5,785 nt of DNA from an uncultured Collinsella sp. (GTDB lineage: Bacteria > Actinomycetota > Coriobacteriia > Coriobacteriales > Coriobacteriaceae): contig CABTZA010000117.1 in the NCBI GenBank assembly GCA_902489225.1, forward strand, positions 1-5,785, in the 5' to 3' direction. A program made the position numbers and the translations under genes. Position 1 is the stretch's first letter. Every line of letters starts with the position of its first letter. Shown here one piece after another: positions 1 to 5,621 of this stretch. A model generated the notes under the pieces. That model worked only from the letters and a program-made list of their open reading frames with translations, searched no databases and had not been told where the DNA came from.

Positions 1-155
1 AAGGTCTCGCCAGGATAAATCTCAAAAGAGATGTCGTTTACAGCAGAGACGACGCGCTTGGAAAAACGCTTGGCGAACATGCCGGACTCTGCGGGGAACT
101 CCTTGGAGTGGTGCTCGACCTTCAACAGTGGAGTGCGCTCGTTATTGTCTGCCAT
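1..155 (-). CDS. oppF: Oligopeptide ABC transporter ATP-binding protein OppF (N-terminal fragment, cut by window edge)
   Basis: Only the first 51 codons are present; the reading frame runs off the left edge of the window. The visible protein begins MADNNERTPLL and contains the opening beta-strand pattern of an OppF/DppF-type ABC ATPase: a short LLKVEHH strand, a variable insert (residues 17-34), then VVSAVNDISFEIYPGET at 35-51, which in this family comes just before the Walker A loop. The Walker A motif itself is outside the window. The start ATG (153-155) directly follows the oppD stop codon (TAAATG, no spacer), and a GGGAGG ribosome site lies inside the last oppD codons. Family knowledge: OppF pairs with OppD to form the two-ATPase motor of the peptide importer. 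The assignment as OppF rather than a second OppD rests on position after oppD and on the N-terminal pattern. Nothing suggests that it is broken. Confidence 0.85.
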   Translation of the reverse strand, partial: MADNNERTPLLKVEHHSKEFPAESGMFAKRFSKRVVSAVNDISFEIYPGET

Positions 156-1247
156 TTACGCCTCGCCTCCCTTCTTGGAATCCTTGCGCGTACGGGACGT
201 CTCAGGAGCGTTCTTGAGGAACTCGGGGTCACCGGAATAGTGGCACGCAGAATAGTGACCAGACTCGGTAACAAAACGCTCGGGGCGCTGCTTGCGGCAC
301 TTATCCGTCGCATAGGGGCAGCGAGGAGAGAACACGCAGCCCTCGGGCAGGTTCATGAGCGAAGGCGGGTTGCCATGAATCGGCGTAAGCGGCTTCTTCT
401 CATCGATGGCCTGCTCCGGGATGGAGCGGATAAGGCCCCAGGTGTAGGGGTGGCGGCTCTCGTAGAAGATTTCCTCAGCAGTACCGAACTCGACGGGACG
501 GCCGGCGTACATAACCATGATCTTATCGGCCATATCGGCAACGACGCCCAGGTCATGGGTGATCATGATGATGGCGTTGCCGTTCTTCTCCTGCATTTCC
601 TGCATGAGCTCGATAATCTGAGCCTGAATGGTAACGTCCAGAGCCGTCGTGGGCTCGTCGGCAATCAGGATATCGGGATCGCAGGCAAGAGCCATAGCGA
701 TCATGACACGCTGACGCATACCGCCGGAGAACTGGTGCGGATACTCATTGACGCGCTTCTCGGGCTCGGGGATACCCACGAGGTCCAAAAGCTCGGTAGC
801 GCGCTTGAGCGCCTCCTGCTTGGAGTAGCCACGGTGCAGACGAAGGCCCTCGCCCACCTGCTTGCCGATCTTATAGACCGGGTTCAAGGAGGTCATAGGA
901 TCCTGGAAGATCATCGCGATGTCGTTGCCGCGAATGTGCTGCATCTCCTCCTCGGTCATCTCGAGGATAGAACGACCGCGATAGCGAACGTCGCCGCCCT
1001 CGATCTTTCCCGGAGGCATCGAGATAAGACCCATGATGGTCATGGCGGTCACGGACTTACCGGAGCCGGACTCACCGACGACGCCCAGGGTCTCGCCGCG
1101 ATCGAGCGTGTAGGAGACACCGTCGACAGCGCGAACAACGCCGTCCTCGGTGTGGAAATACATCTTAAGGTCATCGACCTCGAGCAGATGCTGGCCCTCG
1201 GGAACAGGCTGGTCCTTCAGGTCCACATAGTTCTTGTTCTTCTTCAT
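156..1247 (-). CDS. oppD: Oligopeptide ABC transporter ATP-binding protein OppD
   Basis: This 363-residue cytoplasmic ATPase is one of the two motor subunits of the peptide importer. All ABC motifs are intact: Walker A GESGSGKS at 58-65, Q-loop glutamine at 115 (IFQDP), signature FSGGMRQR at 173-180, Walker B ILIADEPT at 193-200, D-loop Ala-Leu-Asp at 202-204 and switch histidine 231 (ITHD). After the ATPase domain comes the oligopeptide-transporter C-terminal extension, with HPYTWGL at 266-272 and four cysteines (304, 310, 317, 335) in the CxxxxxCxxxxxxC...C arrangement typical of OppD/DppD. These residues have been reported to hold a 4Fe-4S cluster in the mycobacterial OppABCD transporter. 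It is somewhat longer than E. coli OppD (about 337 residues), mainly through a charged tail after residue 340. The start ATG lies 2 bases after the oppC stop, with an AAGGA ribosome site inside the oppC end, so the two are translationally coupled. DppD is the main alternative name; substrate range cannot be read from the ATPase. Confidence 0.94.
   Translation of the reverse strand: MKKNKNYVDLKDQPVPEGQHLLEVDDLKMYFHTEDGVVRAVDGVSYTLDRGETLGVVGESGSGKSVTAMTIMGLISMPPGKIEGGDVRYRGRSILEMTEEEMQHIRGNDIAMIFQDPMTSLNPVYKIGKQVGEGLRLHRGYSKQEALKRATELLDLVGIPEPEKRVNEYPHQFSGGMRQRVMIAMALACDPDILIADEPTTALDVTIQAQIIELMQEMQEKNGNAIIMITHDLGVVADMADKIMVMYAGRPVEFGTAEEIFYESRHPYTWGLIRSIPEQAIDEKKPLTPIHGNPPSLMNLPEGCVFSPRCPYATDKCRKQRPERFVTESGHYSACHYSGDPEFLKNAPETSRTRKDSKKGGEA
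166..173 (-). promoter_or_regulatory. Ribosome binding site of oppF inside the 3' end of oppD
   Basis: On the minus strand the sequence AAGGGAGG lies 10 bases before the oppF ATG and is read within oppD as part of the codons for its Lys-Lys-Gly-Gly-Glu-Ala tail. It supports the oppF start at 155 and tight translational coupling of the two ATPase genes. Confidence 0.7.
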
Positions 1248-1249
1248 CC

Positions 1250-2185
1250 TTATGCGTCCTTCATCTTGACGTCGAGGGCGTCGCGCAGACCGTCACCCAG
1301 CAGGGTGAAGGCGAGCACCGTCGAGAGAATTGCCAGACCGGGCATGATCATCATCCAGGGAGCAGTCAGAAGATACTGCTGACCGTCCTGAATCATGGAG
1401 CCCCACGAAGGCGTAGGCGGAATAACGCCCATGCCGAGGAAGGACAGAGCGGACTCGGTCAGAATGGCGCCACCAATGTTCATGGTCGCGTAGACCACGA
1501 TGGAGGCGACGGAGTTCGGGAAGATGTGACGCACGACGATACGAGCATCAGATGCACCCATCGCGCGCGCAGCGTCAACATAGTCGTTTTCCTTGACGGT
1601 CAAGATCGCGGAGCGGAAGACGCGCGCAATCGAAGGCCAGCCGAGAATACCGATGGCGATAAAGACGTTCTGAAGACCACGACCGATAACGGCGATCATG
1701 GCGACAACGAACAGCACGTACGGGAACGCCAGGAAGATATCCGCACAGCGCATGATGATCGTATCCCAAATGCCGCCATAGAAACCGGCAAGGGCACCCA
1801 TGACTAGACCTATCACCGTGGAGATGGCAGTGGCCATAATACCGACGGAAAGCGAAACACGTGCACCGTAGATAACGCGAACGAGAATGTCACGACCAAG
1901 GGCGTCGGTGCCAAACGGGTGCTCGGCACACGGAGCCAGCAGCGACGTCTCGGCCATGGTGGTCGAGTCGGAAGCCGTCGGCGAACCGAGCCAGGGCTTA
2001 GCCCACAGATCTGCGGTCAGGGCAACCACAACGACGATGATGATCCAGCAGACACCGATAACGGCGAGCTTGTTCTTACGAAGACGCTTAAAAGCGTCGC
2101 CCCACAACGTGCGGGACTTAGCGGGAGCAGATGCAGCCTTGGTGGCGGTAGCCTGCTCCTGAGACTGAGAATCAGTTTCCTGCAT
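1250..2185 (-). CDS. oppC: Oligopeptide ABC transporter permease OppC
   Basis: This 311-residue integral membrane protein is one of the two channel-forming permeases of the importer. It starts with a polar Gln/Ser/Thr/Ala-rich cytoplasmic stretch (1-24), then the OppC-type N-terminal segment WGDAFKRLRKNKLAVIG (28-44) leading into the first membrane helix (about 39-60). An external loop ends in HPFGTDALGRDIL (89-101), a hallmark of the OppC/DppC family. Further helices are seen at about 112-134, 150-167, 172-189, 225-246 and 277-297. The cytoplasmic EAA coupling loop that docks on the ATPases is DYVDAARAMGASDARIVVRHIFPN at 201-224, with the conserved glycine at 210. Length is close to E. coli OppC (about 302). 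The start is supported by a GGGAGG ribosome site 8 bases upstream, in the 14-base gap after oppB. It lies between oppB and oppD in one transcription unit. Confidence 0.94.
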   Translation of the reverse strand: MQETDSQSQEQATATKAASAPAKSRTLWGDAFKRLRKNKLAVIGVCWIIIVVVVALTADLWAKPWLGSPTASDSTTMAETSLLAPCAEHPFGTDALGRDILVRVIYGARVSLSVGIMATAISTVIGLVMGALAGFYGGIWDTIIMRCADIFLAFPYVLFVVAMIAVIGRGLQNVFIAIGILGWPSIARVFRSAILTVKENDYVDAARAMGASDARIVVRHIFPNSVASIVVYATMNIGGAILTESALSFLGMGVIPPTPSWGSMIQDGQQYLLTAPWMMIMPGLAILSTVLAFTLLGDGLRDALDVKMKDA

Positions 2186-2193
2186 GAGACGTA

Positions 2194-2199
2194 CCTCCC
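2194..2199 (-). promoter_or_regulatory. Ribosome binding site of oppC
   Basis: GGGAGG on the minus strand, 8 bases before the oppC ATG, fills much of the 14-base oppB-oppC gap. It fixes the oppC start at 2185. Confidence 0.8.
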
Positions 2200-3237
2200 T
2201 TAGGCCTTATCCGACGGACCGCCAAGGCGGATGCGCGGGTCGAGGAATGCATAGCTAATGTCGACGAGCAGATTGATCACCATTACGACGATGACGATGA
2301 GCGTAACGCCGCCCATAACGATGGGCCAGTCACGCATGCTAATGGCGCGATAGACCTCCCAACCGATACCGGGCCAGTTAAAGACCGTCTCGGTCAGGAT
2401 GGCGCCCGAAAGCATGCCGCCAAAGTCGACACCAATATAGGTAACGACGGGGATGAGTGCATTCTTAAGCGCATGCTTGACGATGATCGCACGATTGGAG
2501 AGACCCTTGGCCTTTGCCGTACGGATGTAATCCTGGTTCATGACGTCAAGCAGCTGCGAGCGCATAATGCGGGCAGCATAAGCGGTCGAAACCGAAGCCA
2601 GCGTAATGGTCGGAAGCACATAGTGCATCCAATCCTGATACTGAGAGCTGGCACCGCCGGCACCCGAGATCGGCATGGAGAATGCACCGCCTGTTGCGTC
2701 CTTGAGGATGACGCCAAAGAACAGCTGCAGCAACATACCGAGCCAGAAGGCCGGGACGGCAACGAGGATCGACGTGGTGAGCGTTACCAAAATATCCCAG
2801 AAGGAATAACGCTTTACCGCCGAAATGATACCCGCACCGATACCCATGATTGCCTCGAGCACGATGGCGCACGCGGCAAGTTTGACCGTATACGGATACT
2901 TCTGGGCAAAGATTTCCGTAACCGGCAGCTTGCGCTGATACGAATTGCCCAGATCGCCATGAAGCAGGCCGTTCATGTAATACAAGTAACGGTCCACGAG
3001 CGACGTTTGAACGGGGTCGCCGTTCTCGTCAAGAATCGCGTTGCCGTCCTCGTCCGACTGGACCAGGTGATAGCGGACGCGAAGCTGAAGCTCCACCTCG
3101 GGGGACAGAGCCTTGTCTCCACCGATCAGCTTGATCGGATCTCCCGGCACGATATTCTGGAGGGCGAACAGAATCAGCGTGACGCCCAAAAACACCGGGA
3201 TGAACTGAAGCACACGTTTAACGATGTACTTACCCAT
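2200..3237 (-). CDS. oppB: Oligopeptide ABC transporter permease OppB
   Basis: This 345-residue integral membrane protein partners OppC to form the peptide translocation channel. The N-terminus MGKYIVKRVLQFIPVFLGVTLILFAL (first helix about 10-29) and the following IVPGDPIKLIGGD (29-41) are typical of OppB/DppB. Then come an external region, LLHGDLGNSYQRKLPV (91-106), and helices at about 118-138, 148-175, 205-222, 259-282 and 308-330. The EAA coupling loop is DYIRTAKAKGLSNRAIIVKHALKNALIP at 236-263. The C-terminus ISYAFLDPRIRL (327-338) also fits the family. The protein is longer than E. coli OppB (about 306); the extra length includes an acidic insert at about 61-78 with a tandem eight-residue repeat, and a glycine/serine-rich loop at 183-200. 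The start has a GGGGAG ribosome site 4 bases upstream. oppB follows oppA after a 156-base gap with a hairpin, and runs into oppC with a 14-base gap. Confidence 0.94.
   Translation of the reverse strand: MGKYIVKRVLQFIPVFLGVTLILFALQNIVPGDPIKLIGGDKALSPEVELQLRVRYHLVQSDEDGNAILDENGDPVQTSLVDRYLYYMNGLLHGDLGNSYQRKLPVTEIFAQKYPYTVKLAACAIVLEAIMGIGAGIISAVKRYSFWDILVTLTTSILVAVPAFWLGMLLQLFFGVILKDATGGAFSMPISGAGGASSQYQDWMHYVLPTITLASVSTAYAARIMRSQLLDVMNQDYIRTAKAKGLSNRAIIVKHALKNALIPVVTYIGVDFGGMLSGAILTETVFNWPGIGWEVYRAISMRDWPIVMGGVTLIVIVVMVINLLVDISYAFLDPRIRLGGPSDKA
3007..3054 (-). repeat. Tandem 24-base repeat inside oppB encoding an acidic 8-residue duplication
   Basis: Two adjacent 24-base units (3031-3054 and 3007-3030) encode DEDGNAIL and DENGDPVQ, OppB residues 62-69 and 70-77. 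The first 18 bases of the two units differ at only four positions, with GACGAG and ACGGC shared exactly. The reading frame is kept. The segment is predicted to lie outside the membrane, between helices 1 and 2. Confidence 0.6.
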
Positions 3238-3267
3238 ACCACTCCCCTATCTAGGGATTAACCTAAA

Positions 3268-3297
3268 TGGGATGCCGATCGCCAGACCGGCATCCCA
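3268..3297 (-). terminator. Intercistronic hairpin between oppA and oppB (weak terminator or mRNA-processing element)
   Basis: A perfect 10-bp inverted repeat (TGGGATGCCG at 3268-3277 and CGGCATCCCA at 3288-3297) encloses a 10-base loop. On the minus strand it is followed only by TTTAGGTTAATCC, a poor U-tract, so a full stop to transcription is unlikely. It lies 97 bases after the oppA stop and 31 bases before the oppB start. Family knowledge: importer operons often place a hairpin after the binding-protein gene so that this part of the mRNA is more abundant or more stable. That role is inferred here from position. Confidence 0.55.
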
Positions 3298-3311
3298 AAA
3301 TTACCATCAGC

Positions 3312-3338
3312 CAGTTTACCCCAGGTTAGGGAGAACTG
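3312..3338 (-). other. Weak imperfect hairpin in the oppA-oppB gap
   Basis: CAGTT (3312-3316) and AACTG (3334-3338) can pair around a loop in which a short CCC/GGG match is also possible. It is imperfect and has no U-tract; it may add structure upstream of the stronger hairpin. The rest of the 3238-3393 gap shows the oppB ribosome site and no reading frame worth calling. Confidence 0.25.
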
Positions 3339-3393
3339 TATGTTTCCCATGAGGTCTACGTAAATACTTGACCCTCACGGAAGCTGCAAACTC

Positions 3394-5070
3394 TTAGGCG
3401 AGCTCAGCGGTACCCAGATCGGCGTGCTTCTGCGGATCGACATAGAGGTGCTTGATGCGATCGGAGCCGGCGATGGTGTGCGTGTAGAACATCACCGGGA
3501 TGACCGGGCAGTCGGCAGCGACCATTGCGTCGGCCTCCTGCATCTTAGCGACGCGCTCCTTGTCGTCAACCGTAGTGCGAGCCTCGTCGACCTTGGCGTC
3601 GAACTCGGGGTTGTTGTAACCAGAACGGTTGTCGCCACCGAGGGAGTCGGAGTGGAACAGCGGATACAGGAAGTTGTCCATGATCGGGTAGTCGGCAATC
3701 CAGCCCAGACGACCGAACTGATAGTTGAAGTTCTGGTACTGCTCGAGCAGGGCAGACCACTCAGGGGTATCGGAAGTAGCGGTAACGCCAACCTTGGCGA
3801 GGTCGCCGATGATGGACTCCATGATCTCCTTGTGGCCGCCGTCCTGGTTGTAAGACAGAGTCACGTTAATGCCACGGTCACCGTTGGCACCGGCAGGAGC
3901 GACCTTGTCGAGGTACTCGTTAGCCTTGTCGACGTCGTAGGCGCAGAACTCCCATGCGCCCTCCTTGTAGCCATCGATGCCCGGAGGAACAATGCCGTCG
4001 GCGGGGGTACGGGTACCCTTGAAGATGGTCTTGCAGATGGCCTCACGGTTGATGGCCAGGGAGATGCCCCTACGCAGGTCGGCGTTGTTGAACGGCTCGG
4101 CCGTGTTGTTGCAGGTCAGGTAGTAGGTGGAAGGCTCGGCGCCGAGCAGCATGCGCTCGCCGTCACCCATGGTGTAGCCGTCCTTGGACACGCCGCGATC
4201 CTTCTTGGCGGCATCGATCTGAGCGACGGGAACGTCGCAGACATCGAGGTTGCCGGCCTGGAACTCCTTGTAAGCGGTCTCCATGTCCTTGATGACCTGG
4301 AAGTGGATGCCATCGATCTTGGCCTTGTCGCCATAGTAATCGTCGAACTTCTTGACGTTGATCTCCTGGCCATCCTCCCACTTGCCGTCCATCATGAACG
4401 GGCCGTTACCGACCGGGGCAAGGTAGAAGCTCTTGACATCGGACTCGGCGCACTCGGGAACCGGGGCCAGAGCCGGGTGAGAGGCGACGAAGGGGAAGTC
4501 GGCGTAAGCGGAAGACAGCTTGACGACGAGGGTCTCATCGTCAGGGCACGTAACACCGCTGAGCTCGGTAGCGTTACCGGCAAGCAGGTCGTCATAGCCC
4601 TCGACCATGGAAAGGTGATAGGAGACCTCGGAAGGACCGTACTCGGTAGCGATGGCCGACTTGGTGTTGACCAGACGCTCCCAACCGAGCTTGAAGGACT
4701 TGGAGGTAACGTCGTCACCGTTGTGGAACTTGGCCTTCTTGATCTTGAAGGTAAACTCGGTGGCGTCGTCGTTGGACTCAAAGGACTCGCAAGCCAGCGG
4801 AACGATCTCGCCCTTCTCGGCGTCGTAAGAGGTCAGAGCGTCGAAGAGCTGATACTCGACCTGAGTGCCCTGGTCCTCCTGGACGTTGTAGGGGTCGATG
4901 CAGACCGGGTTGTTGATGTAGAAGTTCAGCGTCGAACCGGACTCAGAACCGGAAGCGTCGCCGCCCTTCTTGCCGCATGCGGCAAGAAAAGCCATGGAGC
5001 TCGCAGCAAGGGTGCCGCCAACAAAGGCGCGACGACCCATAACGGGCTGGTGGAACATAGAATCAGCCAT
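3394..5070 (-). CDS. oppA: Oligopeptide-binding lipoprotein OppA (extracellular solute-binding protein family 5)
   Basis: This 558-residue surface lipoprotein captures peptides and hands them to OppBC. The N-terminus has a twin-arginine-like motif GRRAFVG (12-18), a hydrophobic stretch to about residue 30, and the lipobox LAAC with lipidated Cys32, followed by a Gly/Ser-rich linker (33-46). The body shows family-5 binding-protein features: DPYNVQEDQGTQVEYQLFDAL (59-79), the FTFKIKKAKFHNGDDVTSKSF strand-turn region (106-126), GNGPF (221-225), DLRRGISLAINREAI (331-345) and GWIADYPIMDNFLYPLFHS (456-474). Length is close to E. coli OppA (about 543). I chose the ATG at 5070 because AAGGAGG lies 5 bases upstream; an in-frame ATG at 5118 would put that ribosome site inside the coding region and add 16 residues before the signal peptide. 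The mature part has nine further cysteines (57, 94, 175, 207, 278, 320, 346, 376, 521), many for this family. It follows the secG terminator, so it should have its own promoter. Peptide length preference cannot be read from sequence. Confidence 0.94.
   Translation of the reverse strand: MADSMFHQPVMGRRAFVGGTLAASSMAFLAACGKKGGDASGSESGSTLNFYINNPVCIDPYNVQEDQGTQVEYQLFDALTSYDAEKGEIVPLACESFESNDDATEFTFKIKKAKFHNGDDVTSKSFKLGWERLVNTKSAIATEYGPSEVSYHLSMVEGYDDLLAGNATELSGVTCPDDETLVVKLSSAYADFPFVASHPALAPVPECAESDVKSFYLAPVGNGPFMMDGKWEDGQEINVKKFDDYYGDKAKIDGIHFQVIKDMETAYKEFQAGNLDVCDVPVAQIDAAKKDRGVSKDGYTMGDGERMLLGAEPSTYYLTCNNTAEPFNNADLRRGISLAINREAICKTIFKGTRTPADGIVPPGIDGYKEGAWEFCAYDVDKANEYLDKVAPAGANGDRGINVTLSYNQDGGHKEIMESIIGDLAKVGVTATSDTPEWSALLEQYQNFNYQFGRLGWIADYPIMDNFLYPLFHSDSLGGDNRSGYNNPEFDAKVDEARTTVDDKERVAKMQEADAMVAADCPVIPVMFYTHTIAGSDRIKHLYVDPQKHADLGTAELA
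4967..4988. repeat. Perfect 22-bp palindrome over the oppA lipobox codons
   Basis: The half-site TTCTTGCCGCA (4967-4977) is followed directly by its exact reverse complement (4978-4988). On the minus strand it covers the codons from Phe28 to Lys35 of OppA, with Cys32 at its centre. In mRNA it could form a 9-bp stem with a CAUG loop. Confidence 0.8.
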
Positions 5071-5075
5071 GCCAT

Positions 5076-5082
5076 CCTCCTT
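5076..5082 (-). promoter_or_regulatory. Ribosome binding site of oppA
   Basis: AAGGAGG on the minus strand lies 5 bases before the ATG at 5070. A nearer ATG starting inside the site (5075) is out of frame. This decides the start in favour of 5070 over the in-frame ATG at 5118. Confidence 0.8.
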
Positions 5083-5143
5083 ATGAGATAGGACAAAGAA
5101 ATGTTCAGTCGGACACATGTCGAGACAATCCGATCCGAACCAT

Positions 5144-5195
5144 CAAAACGCTGCCCGCCGCTATGGCTGGTTATGCACAACAGGCCAACGTTTTG
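5144..5195. repeat. Spaced inverted repeat CAAAACG/CGTTTTG around the oppA promoter region
   Basis: CAAAACG at 5144-5150 and CGTTTTG at 5189-5195 are exact 7-base inverted copies, with 38 bases between them. They bracket the proposed -10 element and start region of oppA; one copy overlaps the proposed -35. It could be a pair of operator half-sites or chance. Confidence 0.3.
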
Positions 5196-5198
5196 CAA
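5170..5198 (-). promoter_or_regulatory. Candidate oppA promoter
   Basis: On the minus strand TTGCAA (5198-5193) and CATAAC (5175-5170) are separated by 17 bases, each matching four of six sigma-70-type consensus bases. This would place the transcript start near 5163 and leave an untranslated leader of roughly 90 bases. An alternative is TTGACC (5250-5245), a better -35, but the sequence 17 bases further on (CCAAAT) is a poor -10. The need for some promoter here is well supported, because a strong terminator closes secG just upstream; the exact one is uncertain. Confidence 0.35.
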
Positions 5199-5220
5199 TA
5201 CAGTAGCGCATTTTATGCAC
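5171..5220. repeat. Direct repeat TTATGCAC, 42 bases apart, upstream of oppA
   Basis: Exact 8-base copies occur at 5171-5178 and 5213-5220. The copy nearer the gene overlaps the proposed -10; the other sits in an imperfect dyad, 5206-5220, with the core GCAT-TTT-ATGC. A 42-base offset is four helical turns, so both copies would face the same side of the DNA. This is compatible with a regulator binding site but unproven. Confidence 0.35.
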
Positions 5221-5312
5221 GATTTGGGGCTAATTCCGGTTAACGGTCAAGAATTTCTTTAGTTGGGCGCAGTATGTGGTGATATTTTTGACTCTGTTAC
5301 GAATATGTAAAC

Positions 5313-5343
5313 AAAAAAGGGTCCCGCACTTGCGGAACCCTTT
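5313..5343 (-). terminator. Intrinsic terminator of secG
   Basis: On the minus strand a 12-bp stem (AAAGGGTTCCGC paired with GCGGGACCCTTT, one G-T wobble) closes a four-base AAGT loop and runs into six T residues in total. It begins 24 bases after the secG stop. On the plus strand only three T residues follow, so it works mainly in the secG direction and separates secG from the opp operon. Confidence 0.9.
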
Positions 5344-5366
5344 ACAAGTACTTATGCGGCTCGTGA

Positions 5367-5621
5367 TTAGTAGCCCACGATGCCCTGCGGGAAGAAGAAC
5401 ATGCACAGCACGACGCACACGGCAAACACGACAGCCATGATGACGGTCAGGCGGTCAAGGTTCTGCTCCATAACGCCTGTGGCTGAGCTGGAGTTATACA
5501 GCGAACTGGCAATCATATCCGAAACGCCGGTACCCTTACCGGAATGCATCAGGACGAGAATCGTCAGCGCCACGGCAGAAACAGCCCAAACGACAAACAG
5601 AAGAATCTGGAACGGACCCAT
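5367..5621 (-). CDS. secG: Preprotein translocase subunit SecG
   Basis: This is an 84-residue membrane protein with two hydrophobic helices (about 5-25 and 57-77) joined by a cytoplasmic loop. The loop carries the SecG-type pattern LVLMHSGKGTGVSD (22-35), then a small-residue stretch SSLYNSSSATGV (39-50) and LDRLTVIMAVVFA (55-67) entering helix 2. These features and the length (B. subtilis SecG is about 76 residues, E. coli about 110) fit SecG, the small accessory subunit of the SecYEG export channel that aids SecA-driven transport. The start ATG at 5621 has AAGGAG seven bases upstream. It is flanked by terminators on both sides, so it appears to be a single-gene transcript. The identification rests on topology and the short motifs; sequence conservation in SecG is low, but no competing family fits as well. 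Confidence 0.86.
   Translation of the reverse strand: MGPFQILLFVVWAVSAVALTILVLMHSGKGTGVSDMIASSLYNSSSATGVMEQNLDRLTVIMAVVFAVCVVLCMFFFPQGIVGY

Noticed and set aside
108..1382. Plus-strand open frame of 424 codons opposite oppD
   Set aside because: It is antisense to an ATPase gene with every motif intact and runs past the oppD/oppC border. Its product is rich in His, Leu, Asp and Arg with no family signature, so it is a shadow frame.
3007..3054. EF-hand or dockerin-like calcium site in the OppB acidic repeat
   Set aside because: The Asp/Asn spacing begins like a calcium loop, but the glycine and the glutamate or aspartate at position 12 are not in the right places. A tandem repeat describes it better.
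3245..3256. Small dyad CCCTA-TC-TAGGG next to the oppB ribosome site
   Set aside because: It could in principle hide the ribosome site, but a two-base loop is too tight for a stable five-pair stem, so I do not call it a switch.
2473..3261. Plus-strand open frame of 262 codons opposite oppB
   Set aside because: Antisense to a clear permease gene; the product is charged and without recognisable motifs.
3424..5091. Plus-strand open frame of 555 codons opposite oppA
   Set aside because: It mirrors oppA on the other strand. The product is a low-complexity string rich in Val, Leu, Gly and Asp with no recognisable family, as expected when GC-rich codon use removes stops from an antisense frame. 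There is no convincing ribosome site.
5071..5118. Upstream in-frame start adding 16 residues to OppA
   Set aside because: It would bury the AAGGAGG ribosome site in the coding region and put a polar stretch before the signal peptide. The ATG at 5070 has ideal support.
5105..5143. Possible 12-codon leader peptide in the oppA leader
   Set aside because: An ATG at 5143 opens a short frame ending at 5105, but it has only a weak upstream ribosome site, no regulatory codon run and no partner attenuator hairpin.
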